DNA of 64,000 nt, from assembly GCA_023412195.1 (NCBI GenBank), contig JAEYNZ010000095.1:1-64000 (forward strand). Reading direction: 5' to 3'. Of this stretch, positions 9,439 to 16,984 are shown piece after piece. Position 1 is the stretch's first letter. The number at the start of each line of letters is the position of its first letter. The notes under the pieces are model-generated. The model did not search any database. It saw only the letters and a program-made list of their open reading frames with translations, and had not been told where the DNA came from. A program made the position numbers and the translations under genes. This DNA comes from Bacteroidota bacterium (GTDB lineage Bacteria > Bacteroidota > Bacteroidia > Bacteroidales > Prolixibacteraceae).

Positions 9439-12400
9439 TTAAAAGGTTGCACTTACAGTTAATGAATAGCTTCTGGTGTTGGGAATGCCAAGATAATCAA
9501 TCCCGAATGTTCCTGTACCCCCTGAATCTCCTGTATAATTAACCACAGGATCAGAACCTGAATAGGTTGTCAGCAACAACAGGTTTCTACCCGTAGCAGA
9601 AAGGCTTAACCCTTTTATCCCTTTATTGCGGATAAGCTTATCTGCATTCCAGGTCAGGGTAACATACCCAATTCGCATAAGGGTGCCATCTTCCACAAAA
9701 TTTGAACCTACAGGAGCAAAGTAATTCAGGTAGAATGCATGGTCAAAAACTACCGGAACCGTATTTTCTGCATAACTCCCATCAGGAAGTTCTACAACAC
9801 CATCAATCAGTATCTGTCTGTTGCGGTAGTCTTCCAGATTTTTTGCCTGGCCTCCCGACATCAGGCTGCGAAGGGTGCCATTCACCACGTCACCACCTTT
9901 TCTGAAGTTTGTCATTACTGAAAGTGACATGGACCTGAACTGCCAGCGGTTTAACCATCCGACTGTGAAGTCGGGTTCCCGGTTCCCGATTAGAAGGGAA
10001 CTTGAAGCATTGAGTTGAGGATGGCCCGTTTCATCCACAATAATACGCCCGTCATCGGTTCTAAGATAATCTTTTCCCGAAAGAGCCATTGTTGATCCGT
10101 GAAGGTATGCGGTTGGCCTGATATCACCAACCTGCCCGGCATAATGATAAACTTCTACAAGCTGATCGGGAAGGCTTTCAACAGTTCCTTTGCTCCGCCC
10201 AAAGTTTGTAATCATATTCCACCTGAAATCCCTTGAGTTAACCAAGGTTTGATCCCATGATATTTCAAATCCTTCATTTTTTATGTCTCCCTCATTTCGT
10301 GTTTGCAGTATATTACCTGAAGCCGGTGACACTCTGACATCTACGATCTGATTTGATACTGCGGTTGCAAACAAGGCAATATCAAGCCTTGTCCGGTTAT
10401 TAAACAGCCTGAGATCCGCACCGACTTCCCACGAAGTTGTCATTTCAGGTTCAAGATGGGGATTGCTGCTCCGGGTTGGGTCCACACCATATCCGTTATC
10501 AGGGTGCGGCATAGACTTGTACCAGTTGTTCAACCTGTATAGCGGTGCATCTTTGCCAACCTTTGCCCAGTTCCCCCGTATTTTACCAAAACTTATTATT
10601 TTGTCAGGCAATGAAAACAGTTCGGTAAAAACGATTCCTGTGCTAAAAGAAGGATAAAAGTATGAACGGTTTTCAACCGGCAGGGTAGAGGAGTGGTCGT
10701 TACGTCCTGTACCGCTTACCTGTATAATTCCTTTATAATCCAGCTTAACTTCACCGTAATACCCGTACATATTTTTATTGGAACGGTTCATAGTTATGTT
10801 TTCCCGCCGGATATCTGCCAGATTGTTGATACTGTAGAACTCAGGCACAATAAATTGCCTGCCGCCCATGCCTGCAGACCGGCCTTCCGAGCTTTTGATA
10901 TCGGCTCCAGCCAGAAGTTCCAGTAAAAGATTATCTGTGAGGTCACGGCTATAGGTTGCCAGCAGGCCCCCGTTTACCACTGAACTTCTACCATCCGAAT
11001 AGAAAAATGAACCCAGGTAATCCAAATCCTCTGAGGTGGGAGTTTGTCCGGGAGGAAGGCTCCATCGCGGAGTTACAGTACTTTTACTTTCCGATTCAGT
11101 AAGATCATAACTTAATCTTCCGGTCAGGTTCAGGTTTTTTATAACATTCCATGTAACCGAACCCTGCAAAAGTGACCGGTTGGAGTCGTAACGTGATGAA
11201 TCCTCGTATCTGCTCCATAAAGGACTTACAGGTGAATTATACCGGTTGTTGGTATCGATATACAGAAACCTGATCGTACCGTCCGGATTCTTATAATTGG
11301 TTACATCATCATCAATTGGCCATTGGTATGCTGAACTAAGGCCTGCACCTCCTCTTGAATTCCGGGAAACTATATTGGCCATCAGATCAACTGTTACCTT
11401 ATCTGAAACGGTATACTGCGATTTAAACAGCACACCGTATCGCTCAAGGTAATCAGAAGGAACAATCCCTTCATGGCGTACATAATTACCCGAAGTATAA
11501 GAATTAAATCGTTCTGAACCTCCGGAAACAGAAACATCGTATTTCTGGTATAACCCGGACTGAAGAAAATTTCGTGGATTGTTATATACAAATGTTCCCT
11601 CCGGTGCGAGGGGTCCCCAGCCACCCATTGATTGTTCACGGTAAACTCCATAAGATCCCCTCAGGTACATTTGCTGGATTTCAGGTATCCTGTACGGCTG
11701 GTCAACCTGCACGGTCCCGCTTGCTTCAACCCTGATTTCACCTGCCTTGCCCGTTTTGGTAGTAATTATGATTGCACCGTTTGAAGCTTCCTGTCCATAC
11801 AATGCAGCTGCGGCAGCGCCTTTAAGCACAGTTATGTTTTCAATGTCATTCGGATTTATTTCCGCTGCCTTGGACGCACCACCAGAAATGTGCATACCAT
11901 TCAAAATAAAAATAGGTTCATTATTCTGTGCAGGATTGATAGAACTGATGCCCCTGATCAGAATTTGTGAACCGGCAGATGGTGAACCTCCTGTGCCTGA
12001 AACCTCAACACCTGCAATTTTACCCTGAAGCGCATCAACAAAATTTGTTTGCCGGCCTTCATTTAAATCCTCTGAATCCACCGATTGAACAGCAAAATTT
12101 AATCTCCGCTTTTCAGAACGGATCCCCATCGCTGTTACTACAACTTCTTCCAGCCCAACTACATCTTCATTTAATACAACATCATGTGTGGGCTGATTAT
12201 TTACCGGCACTTCAAGAGTCTGGAATCCCACAAAGGAAAAAACAAGTGTAGCATTGGGTGCAGCTTCAATAACATAAATACCGTCGACACTGGTGACGGT
12301 ACCATTCATAGTGCCTTTTTCAAAAACATTTACTCCGGGAATAGGTTCTCCCGAAATATCCCGCACCTCGCCTCTGATTTGAATTTTAGTATCCTGGTCA

Positions 12401-12549
12401 ACTGTCCTGATCTCTGTTCCTGATCTTCCTTCCGGCACAAAAGTAGCCTGAGCAGGCTGTTGCAGAAAAATCATGAATAACAGGAATGCCAGCAAACCGG
12501 GAACATTAGAATAAAGGATATCCCCTTTAAGTCGTAATTTTTGTATCAT
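9439..12549 (-). CDS. SusC/RagA-family TonB-linked outer-membrane receptor
   Basis: A 1036-residue TonB-dependent transporter. The N terminus has a long signal region (hydrophobic run LLAFLLFMIFLQQPAQA at about residues 19-35). Residues about 57-140 are a carboxypeptidase-regulatory-like domain (GEPIPGVNVFEKGTMNGT, LVFSFVGFQTLEV). The plug follows at about 140-265, with VDALQGKIAGVEV, ILIRGISSINPAQNNEPIFILNG, and LKGAAAAALYGQEASNGAIIITTK. The rest is the beta-barrel, ending in Phe as usual. There is no N-terminal STN domain, so signalling to an anti-sigma factor is not expected. It transports ligand captured by the SusD partner using energy from ExbB-ExbD-TonB; one such set lies at 50664-52777. 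This is the first gene of the minus-strand operon; a leader hairpin (12600-12620) and a short dyad (12654-12680) lie upstream. Confidence 0.95.
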   Translation of the reverse strand: MIQKLRLKGDILYSNVPGLLAFLLFMIFLQQPAQATFVPEGRSGTEIRTVDQDTKIQIRGEVRDISGEPIPGVNVFEKGTMNGTVTSVDGIYVIEAAPNATLVFSFVGFQTLEVPVNNQPTHDVVLNEDVVGLEEVVVTAMGIRSEKRRLNFAVQSVDSEDLNEGRQTNFVDALQGKIAGVEVSGTGGSPSAGSQILIRGISSINPAQNNEPIFILNGMHISGGASKAAEINPNDIENITVLKGAAAAALYGQEASNGAIIITTKTGKAGEIRVEASGTVQVDQPYRIPEIQQMYLRGSYGVYREQSMGGWGPLAPEGTFVYNNPRNFLQSGLYQKYDVSVSGGSERFNSYTSGNYVRHEGIVPSDYLERYGVLFKSQYTVSDKVTVDLMANIVSRNSRGGAGLSSAYQWPIDDDVTNYKNPDGTIRFLYIDTNNRYNSPVSPLWSRYEDSSRYDSNRSLLQGSVTWNVIKNLNLTGRLSYDLTESESKSTVTPRWSLPPGQTPTSEDLDYLGSFFYSDGRSSVVNGGLLATYSRDLTDNLLLELLAGADIKSSEGRSAGMGGRQFIVPEFYSINNLADIRRENITMNRSNKNMYGYYGEVKLDYKGIIQVSGTGRNDHSSTLPVENRSYFYPSFSTGIVFTELFSLPDKIISFGKIRGNWAKVGKDAPLYRLNNWYKSMPHPDNGYGVDPTRSSNPHLEPEMTTSWEVGADLRLFNNRTRLDIALFATAVSNQIVDVRVSPASGNILQTRNEGDIKNEGFEISWDQTLVNSRDFRWNMITNFGRSKGTVESLPDQLVEVYHYAGQVGDIRPTAYLHGSTMALSGKDYLRTDDGRIIVDETGHPQLNASSSLLIGNREPDFTVGWLNRWQFRSMSLSVMTNFRKGGDVVNGTLRSLMSGGQAKNLEDYRNRQILIDGVVELPDGSYAENTVPVVFDHAFYLNYFAPVGSNFVEDGTLMRIGYVTLTWNADKLIRNKGIKGLSLSATGRNLLLLTTYSGSDPVVNYTGDSGGTGTFGIDYLGIPNTRSYSLTVSATF

Positions 12550-12599
12550 GTAACATAAGTTTTAGGTGATAAATCACTCGATATAACTTGTTCGACAAA

Positions 12600-12620
12600 G
12601 GCCGGAATGACACTCCGGCC
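12600..12620 (-). promoter_or_regulatory. Perfect GC hairpin in the susC leader
   Basis: On the minus strand GGCCGGA, a seven-base loop, then TCCGGCC: seven perfect pairs, followed by TTTG. It lies 51 bp before the SusC start codon in otherwise AT-rich DNA, so it is probably in the 5' untranslated RNA. It could stabilise the mRNA or act in attenuation; the T-run is too short for a standard terminator. Confidence 0.55.
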
Positions 12621-12653
12621 GATGATTTAAATTTTTAACACCACAATTTAAGA

Positions 12654-12680
12654 AAATTCATCCTTATAAAGAATGAATTT
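12654..12680. promoter_or_regulatory. Dyad upstream of susC, candidate operator
   Basis: AAATTCATCCTT and AAGAATGAATTT form 12-bp arms with one mismatch around a three-base centre. It lies about 105 bp upstream of the susC start codon. The length and symmetry suit a dimeric regulator, but none is encoded nearby. Confidence 0.35.
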
Positions 12681-12884
12681 AAACAGGTATTGGTAAACCA
12701 TTTTTGGTAATAGTGAAAATCAGGTACATGCACGAAAAAAAAAGATAAAAGACTGAGAGAAAAAATGAGTATTATATAATAAATATATTGATCCTGAATA
12801 AAAATAAAGGATTAAAATATGATGATAAAAAATCTGCAGCTGCATTAATCATCATGGAGAAATTATGACAAATAATAATTAAAG

Positions 12885-12994
12885 TCACTTTTGATTCAGT
12901 CATAATTCAATATTAATTCAATATAAATTCAAATATAACTGAGTTTATATTGAATTAATATTGACTTTAAACTGAATTTACATTGAGTTTAATT
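12885..12994. repeat. 110-bp dyad array of ten 11-bp units (array 1)
   Basis: Five consecutive 11-bp units begin with TCA (at 12885, 12896, 12907, 12918, 12929), followed without a gap by five beginning with TGA (at 12940, 12951, 12962, 12973, 12984). The right block is the reverse-complement counterpart of the left, with shared consensus TCAATnTAAAT. The core has 20-bp perfect arms, CAATATTAATTCAATATAAA (12908-12927) and its complement (12944-12963); including one mismatch the arms reach 12907-12931 and 12940-12964. A second array with the same 5+5 plan lies at 45439-45548. It is about 336 bp upstream of the susC start. There are no spacers, so it is not a CRISPR array. Confidence 0.9.
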
Positions 12995-13084
12995 ATAAGA
13001 TGGTCCTGCTGTAAACGTTTCTTGTGCAAGCGAAATTCTATTCATAATAACACAAAAGCAGCAGGGGCCTGTAATCCAAAATAA

Positions 13085-13115
13085 AAGAACCGCACTGTAT
13101 GGAAGGACGGTTCTT
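13085..13115 (-). terminator. Rho-independent terminator after the second T9SS-cargo gene
   Basis: On the minus strand AAGAACCG pairs with CGGTTCTT (eight perfect pairs, 13115-13108 with 13092-13085) and is followed by TTTTATTTT. It starts 24 bp after the stop codon at 13139. Confidence 0.85.
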
Positions 13116-13138
13116 CATAGCATTATTTTCAGTTGCTG

Positions 13139-15082
13139 TTATCTGACAATCAGCTTGTGTGAGAAGTCATTGCTGAATCGGGATTTAATAAGATACATCC
13201 CCGGTTGCAGATCATTTACTTCTATGTAATCATTTTTGGATTCTATCAGCCTGGATTTTAACAAGCTGCCTGCAAGGTTAAATATGCCTATGTGGGTAGG
13301 GCGTTGAACACTTACAAAAACTCTGTCGGATGCAGGGTTGGGGTAAACCCTTACATCTTCCATGCCGGCAACCGGATTAACACTGGTTGCAACTGTTTCC
13401 AGGATGATGTTATAGAGGATCAGTCCGTTGCCGGATGAATACAGGTAGAGGGTTGTAGGTGCATCGGTATACACATGCTCCAGCCTGGCGACTTCTGAAC
13501 CTGAAACAGGAAGAGTTATCAGCACTGAATCAGGATTACCCGGTGCCAGATGAAGTTCACCTCCATCTTCACCGGCAGCCCTGGCTATTATGACAATGTT
13601 GGTATTGCTTTCAACTTCGAAAGCAAGTACATTGCTCTCAGGCTGTCCATCCAGATCAAAAATTCCTTCGCCTTCCAGATACAGTCCATGGGTGTAATTC
13701 GCATCTTCAAAATCCTGCGCATCTTCAGAAATATTTATCATTCCTTCATTTGTTGCATAGATGGTCAATCCGTTCACTTCAGTGAGGCTGTCAAGTTGTC
13801 CGAGGGCATTAAAATCCGTTGAGCTGAAGTTCCATGTTCCGTCGGCCAATATTGTGGTGTCGGCATCTAAAGTAAGTTCAAAAGCTGCAATGCCATTGTT
13901 GGGAACCAGCACAAACATCAGAACCCGGTCATCCTGAACGTCCACGTCCATTGATGATGCATACGTGCTGTTCATGTTTGTACCCAGGCCTCTTTCAGGA
14001 AATACAGCTACCGACTCGGCTTCTTCAGCACCTGTTTGAGTCATTCTGAAAAGCTGGAATGAAGCTGCGGCAGTATCACCATGTGCCAGGTGGCCAGATG
14101 CAGGTACGAGCAGGAAATCTTCATTCCGGAAGGTAAAGAAGGCTAGTCCTGATACGTTTGTGGTTCCCGGACGCACTTCTCCCCTGAAGGTCTGAACGAG
14201 TTCCCCCTGCATGTTGTAAAGTGCAGGATAGGTATTATAACCGTCGGCCCAGAAATGATTCCCGTCAACTGCATGCAATGTTGGTGACATGCCCAAACTC
14301 ACGTATGAAAGGGTATCACCGGGAATGGTATCCCCCGGCAGACCGGTATCAGGAATCGTATCATTTGGTCTGGAATCATTTGGAATCCCCCCATTGTCAA
14401 ATGAAGGATAGATTTCCTGCAAAACAATTCTTTGCGGGACAGAATCAGCTTGTCCGTTCTGTACATTCCACCTGAAAATCACCTGTTCCTGAGCATTGGA
14501 ATTGGCATCAGCCACCAGGATATAACCGTTGCCCCCATCTCCAACTTCGCCGAAAACCGTAAAACCATCGCCCAGGGCGTAGGTTGTCTGCTGATTTACA
14601 TTGGTGGTATCAGATGTATCCTGCCACTCAATTAAGGTTGAGAAACTGTGGTTTCCAAGCGTATCCATTTCCAGAAGATAGATCCGGAAAGGTTCATCGA
14701 TTGTTCCGGAAGTCTGGTTCGATAACAGAATCTGTCCGGAATCGGTAACCGCAATGTTATGCACTGTGAGATTTCCACTGTTGAACACAGTGGTATCAAT
14801 TTCAATTGAATCAACAGGCATTCCGGTTTCTGCACTCAGAATCCGTACAACATGCGGAGTGTTTTTTCGGGAAATTACATATAGCATTCCATCATGGTGA
14901 ACTAATCCGTGTTCCGTCATATCGCCCATCCAGGAAGGTACTTCTCCACCTACAGGAATTCCTGTACTCCAGTCAGCAGAGCCAGCCATAGAATGCTCCC
15001 AAAGGGGTTTTACAGCAGGTTGCTGCGCATATACCATTGCACCAGCCACCAGTGAAAATAAAATAAGGGAAATTTTTTTCAT
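13139..15082 (-). CDS. T9SS-exported protein of unknown function (paralogue of 292-2151)
   Basis: About 647 residues from the chosen start; an ATG 24 bp upstream (15106) is possible but would put a charged stretch before the signal peptide, so MKKISLILF at 15082 is preferred. The signal peptide ends near VYAQQ. The C-terminal roughly 70 residues are a T9SS sorting domain (VYPNPASDRVFV to HKLIVR). It is a full-length paralogue of the protein at 292-2151; the two T9SS tails share the segments RLxESKNDxIEV and LxPGMYxIxS. Unlike its paralogue it contains an extra Asp/Pro/Gly-rich linker near residues 235-260 with repeated P-x-D-T-I-P units. The middle looks beta-rich and propeller-like, with no family I can name. 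The gene stands alone between the terminator at 13085-13115 and the GH105 gene. Confidence 0.85.
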   Translation of the reverse strand: MKKISLILFSLVAGAMVYAQQPAVKPLWEHSMAGSADWSTGIPVGGEVPSWMGDMTEHGLVHHDGMLYVISRKNTPHVVRILSAETGMPVDSIEIDTTVFNSGNLTVHNIAVTDSGQILLSNQTSGTIDEPFRIYLLEMDTLGNHSFSTLIEWQDTSDTTNVNQQTTYALGDGFTVFGEVGDGGNGYILVADANSNAQEQVIFRWNVQNGQADSVPQRIVLQEIYPSFDNGGIPNDSRPNDTIPDTGLPGDTIPGDTLSYVSLGMSPTLHAVDGNHFWADGYNTYPALYNMQGELVQTFRGEVRPGTTNVSGLAFFTFRNEDFLLVPASGHLAHGDTAAASFQLFRMTQTGAEEAESVAVFPERGLGTNMNSTYASSMDVDVQDDRVLMFVLVPNNGIAAFELTLDADTTILADGTWNFSSTDFNALGQLDSLTEVNGLTIYATNEGMINISEDAQDFEDANYTHGLYLEGEGIFDLDGQPESNVLAFEVESNTNIVIIARAAGEDGGELHLAPGNPDSVLITLPVSGSEVARLEHVYTDAPTTLYLYSSGNGLILYNIILETVATSVNPVAGMEDVRVYPNPASDRVFVSVQRPTHIGIFNLAGSLLKSRLIESKNDYIEVNDLQPGMYLIKSRFSNDFSHKLIVR

Positions 15083-15438
15083 GTTCTTGAATTTAAGAGT
15101 TAACATTTAAAATATGGAATCTCAAAACAGTTTGTTCAATTCTGTTTCACAGGTCAGGATATTGAATAAAAACAGTGTGTCGTCAGACTGTTGCGGGTTT
15201 GAACTCAATCGGGGTAAAATTTAAAAAGTAACAGTCAGCAGAGAAAAAAAGTTTAGGCAGATTTTATGCCCGAAGTTTTGATCAAATGAAAACAAAAAAT
15301 CTTTATTAGCATTTTTTCCCACAAGGGCACTAAAAAGAACTCCAAAAATTCTCAGCGCCTCAGCGCCTCTTCGGTTCAAAATTCCTCTTAAACACCGAAT
15401 GGTGGTTTTCCAATCTAAAGGAAATTCGAGAAGAGTAT
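15083..15438. other. Gap between GH105 gene and T9SS-cargo gene
   Basis: No gene is seen in this roughly 350-bp stretch. Its downstream part (about 15310-15385) carries the degenerate repeat described separately. The remainder is AT-rich, and presumably includes the promoter of the minus-strand gene starting at 15082, though no clean TTTG/TAnnTTTG pair was found. Confidence 0.6.
15310..15385. repeat. Degenerate dispersed intergenic repeat (AGCGCCTC type)
   Basis: The segment contains a direct repeat CAGCGCCT-CAGCGCCT (about 15353-15368) flanked by TTCGGTTCAAAATT on one side and CCAAAAATT, AAAAAGAACTCC, AAGGGCAC and TTTTTTCCCACA on the other. From memory this resembles a widespread family of intergenic sequences built from degenerate 'GCGCAGAG' and 'TTTGTGCCTTTGTGG' blocks seen in many bacterial genomes. 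Only one copy is visible in this window. Confidence 0.45.
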
Positions 15439-16608
15439 TTATTCCTTTAATTCATAAGCCGCCATGATAACAGGAGCAACTCCTTTCGGGTCATTGTCGA
15501 TTTGTTTTTCCGAAATATAATATTCATAATCACCCATTCTGTATGGATTCCCGCCAAGACCACAGGCACCGCAGGTTTGTGTCAGTACAGGGTACCCGTC
15601 ATCGCCTTCGGTTACGAGAGTTTTTGTGAGACTTTGAAATGACTGCTGTGCAATTTCATAATATACAGCTGGCAGATATCCATTTTTTGCACCCTTAGCA
15701 AATGCGTAGATGATCATTGCAGAACCGGAGGCTTCAATATAGTTGCCTTCACGCCCTCCCATGTTGAGTACCTGGTACCATAATCCTGTTTTTTCATCGC
15801 GTACGTTCATTACTGCCTGGCTAAGATTATTCAGTATTTCAATCAGTGCCGGCCTTCCGGGGTGTGTTTCCGGCAGATAGTCAAGCACGTCGACAAGTGC
15901 CATAAAGTACCAGCCAGTAGCTCTGCTCCAAAAATGTTTCGACTGGCCGGTAACCGGATTACACCACAGTTGTTCCCTGCTTTCATCCCATGCGTGGTAA
16001 AGCAGGCCGGTATTCGCATCAAGTGTATTTTCATAAATATGCTCAATCTGAAAAACGACTTCATCGAACCATTGAGGCTGATCGAACATAACGGCATATT
16101 TTGCAAGAAAAGGAGAAGCCATATAAATGCCGTCGAGCCACATCTGCCAGGGGTAGCTTTTTTTGTGCCAGTAACCATTGGACTTTGTCCGGGGATGATT
16201 TTCCATCTGGTTAACCAGTGTTTCTGCTGCCGTTTTATATTTCTCTTCGCCCGTTCTTTCGTAAAGTACGAGCATATTCAACCCGGGCCTTACCCTGTCG
16301 ATGTTATAGTCTGAAAGTTTGTAACTTTCAATAGTTCCGTCATCTTGCACAAAATAATCAATATAAGCCTGCATGTATGCACTGTAACGGGGGTCGAATT
16401 CTCCCAGCAGGTCAATGGCTGATCCAAGCAATGCATAATCATATTCATATTTGGCCTTATCACGGTCGTAGTAAATCAGGCTGTCGCTGCGATGCATTAC
16501 AGCATCGGCAAATTTAACTGCCCATACAGGTTTTACTTCTTTTTCATCCGGCATTGAATTGCATGCTGAAGTAAAGACTATGGCTATAAGAATCATGAAG
16601 TACTTCAT
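15439..16608 (-). CDS. GH105/GH88-type unsaturated glycuronyl hydrolase, lipoprotein
   Basis: A 389-residue protein from MKYFMILIA; an in-frame ATG at 16620 lies in the short duplicated flank of a repeat element, so 16608 is preferred. It has a lipobox VFTSAC (Cys16). The (alpha/alpha)6-barrel family is shown by YPWQMWLDGIYMASPFLAKYA (about 150-170), where the Asp matches the catalytic acid of YteR-like enzymes, and by SKHFWSRATGWYFMALVDVLDYLPE. Such enzymes remove the 4,5-unsaturated uronic acid left by polysaccharide lyases, as on rhamnogalacturonan or ulvan fragments; the exact glycan is unknown. No lyase is encoded in the window. A MITE-like element ends about 15 bp upstream of the start codon, and a terminator (16909-16940) isolates it from pntB, so its promoter must lie in or very near the element. 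Confidence 0.88.
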   Translation of the reverse strand: MKYFMILIAIVFTSACNSMPDEKEVKPVWAVKFADAVMHRSDSLIYYDRDKAKYEYDYALLGSAIDLLGEFDPRYSAYMQAYIDYFVQDDGTIESYKLSDYNIDRVRPGLNMLVLYERTGEEKYKTAAETLVNQMENHPRTKSNGYWHKKSYPWQMWLDGIYMASPFLAKYAVMFDQPQWFDEVVFQIEHIYENTLDANTGLLYHAWDESREQLWCNPVTGQSKHFWSRATGWYFMALVDVLDYLPETHPGRPALIEILNNLSQAVMNVRDEKTGLWYQVLNMGGREGNYIEASGSAMIIYAFAKGAKNGYLPAVYYEIAQQSFQSLTKTLVTEGDDGYPVLTQTCGACGLGGNPYRMGDYEYYISEKQIDNDPKGVAPVIMAAYELKE

Positions 16609-16615
16609 ATTATTA

Positions 16616-16817
16616 AACATTAGTGTCCGGTTAATATTTGAGATTTCTCCCTACGGTCGAAATGAAGGTGTTTTCAGAAGTTTTATTTTGGGAGGGGTAG
16701 GTTGGCAGCGAAGCCGCCAACCTACCCCTCCCAAATATATAACTAATTGATTGTCATCTCGAACGAAGTGAGAGATCTCAAGATTCAATGGTTTAATAGT
16801 TTTACCGGACAACATTA
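16616..16817. mobile_element. MITE-like element, copy 1, with candidate 7-bp target duplication
   Basis: The element runs 16624-16811 (188 bp). The left end TGTCCGGTTAA and the complement of the right end, TGTCCGGTAAA, form terminal inverted repeats. AACATTA occurs at 16616-16622 and again at 16811-16817, which looks like a target duplication (it overlaps the end by one base, so the true boundary is uncertain). The centre is a 19-bp perfect stem, TTGGGAGGGGTAGGTTGGC (16688-16706) with its complement at 16716-16734. It carries no gene. A colinear second copy in opposite orientation is at 45175-45361, sharing GTTAATATTTGAG, the central stem and a GATTGTCAT-CGAACGA block. A full transposase source is not in the window. 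Confidence 0.8.
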
Positions 16818-16908
16818 ATTATCAAATTTAGAAAATTCCAAATTAGAAAAAAAAAGTTAATTATCCTGTTTAATCTATAACAGAAGCATTTCCTTTAACA
16901 TGAAACAC

Positions 16909-16940
16909 AAAAAATGCCATCCCATTGAAGAGATAGCATT
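16909..16940 (-). terminator. Rho-independent terminator of the pnt operon
   Basis: On the minus strand AATGCTATC, a loop, then GATGGCATTTTTT: nine pairs with one wobble, followed by six T. It is about 45 bp past the pntB stop codon. Confidence 0.8.
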
Positions 16941-16984
16941 CTATTGTATTTATACCTTGAATACATGATATCAGGCAATTTCAT

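Larger units (their letters stand above)
12550..13084. other. Regulatory gap upstream of the susC operon
   Basis: This gap of more than 500 bp holds, going upstream of susC, a GC-rich hairpin (12600-12620), a 12-bp-arm dyad (12654-12680), a pair of direct TTGGTAA repeats (about 12691-12717), and the 110-bp 11-bp-period array (12885-12994). Beyond the array lies a spaced inverted repeat (CCTGCTG near 13005 and CAGCAGG near 13060). No convincing reading frame was found. It is about 75 percent A+T outside the hairpins, by eye. Confidence 0.7.

Noticed and set aside
12885..12994. CRISPR array
   Set aside because: Units are 11 bp with no spacers, and orientation flips in the middle; no cas genes are present.
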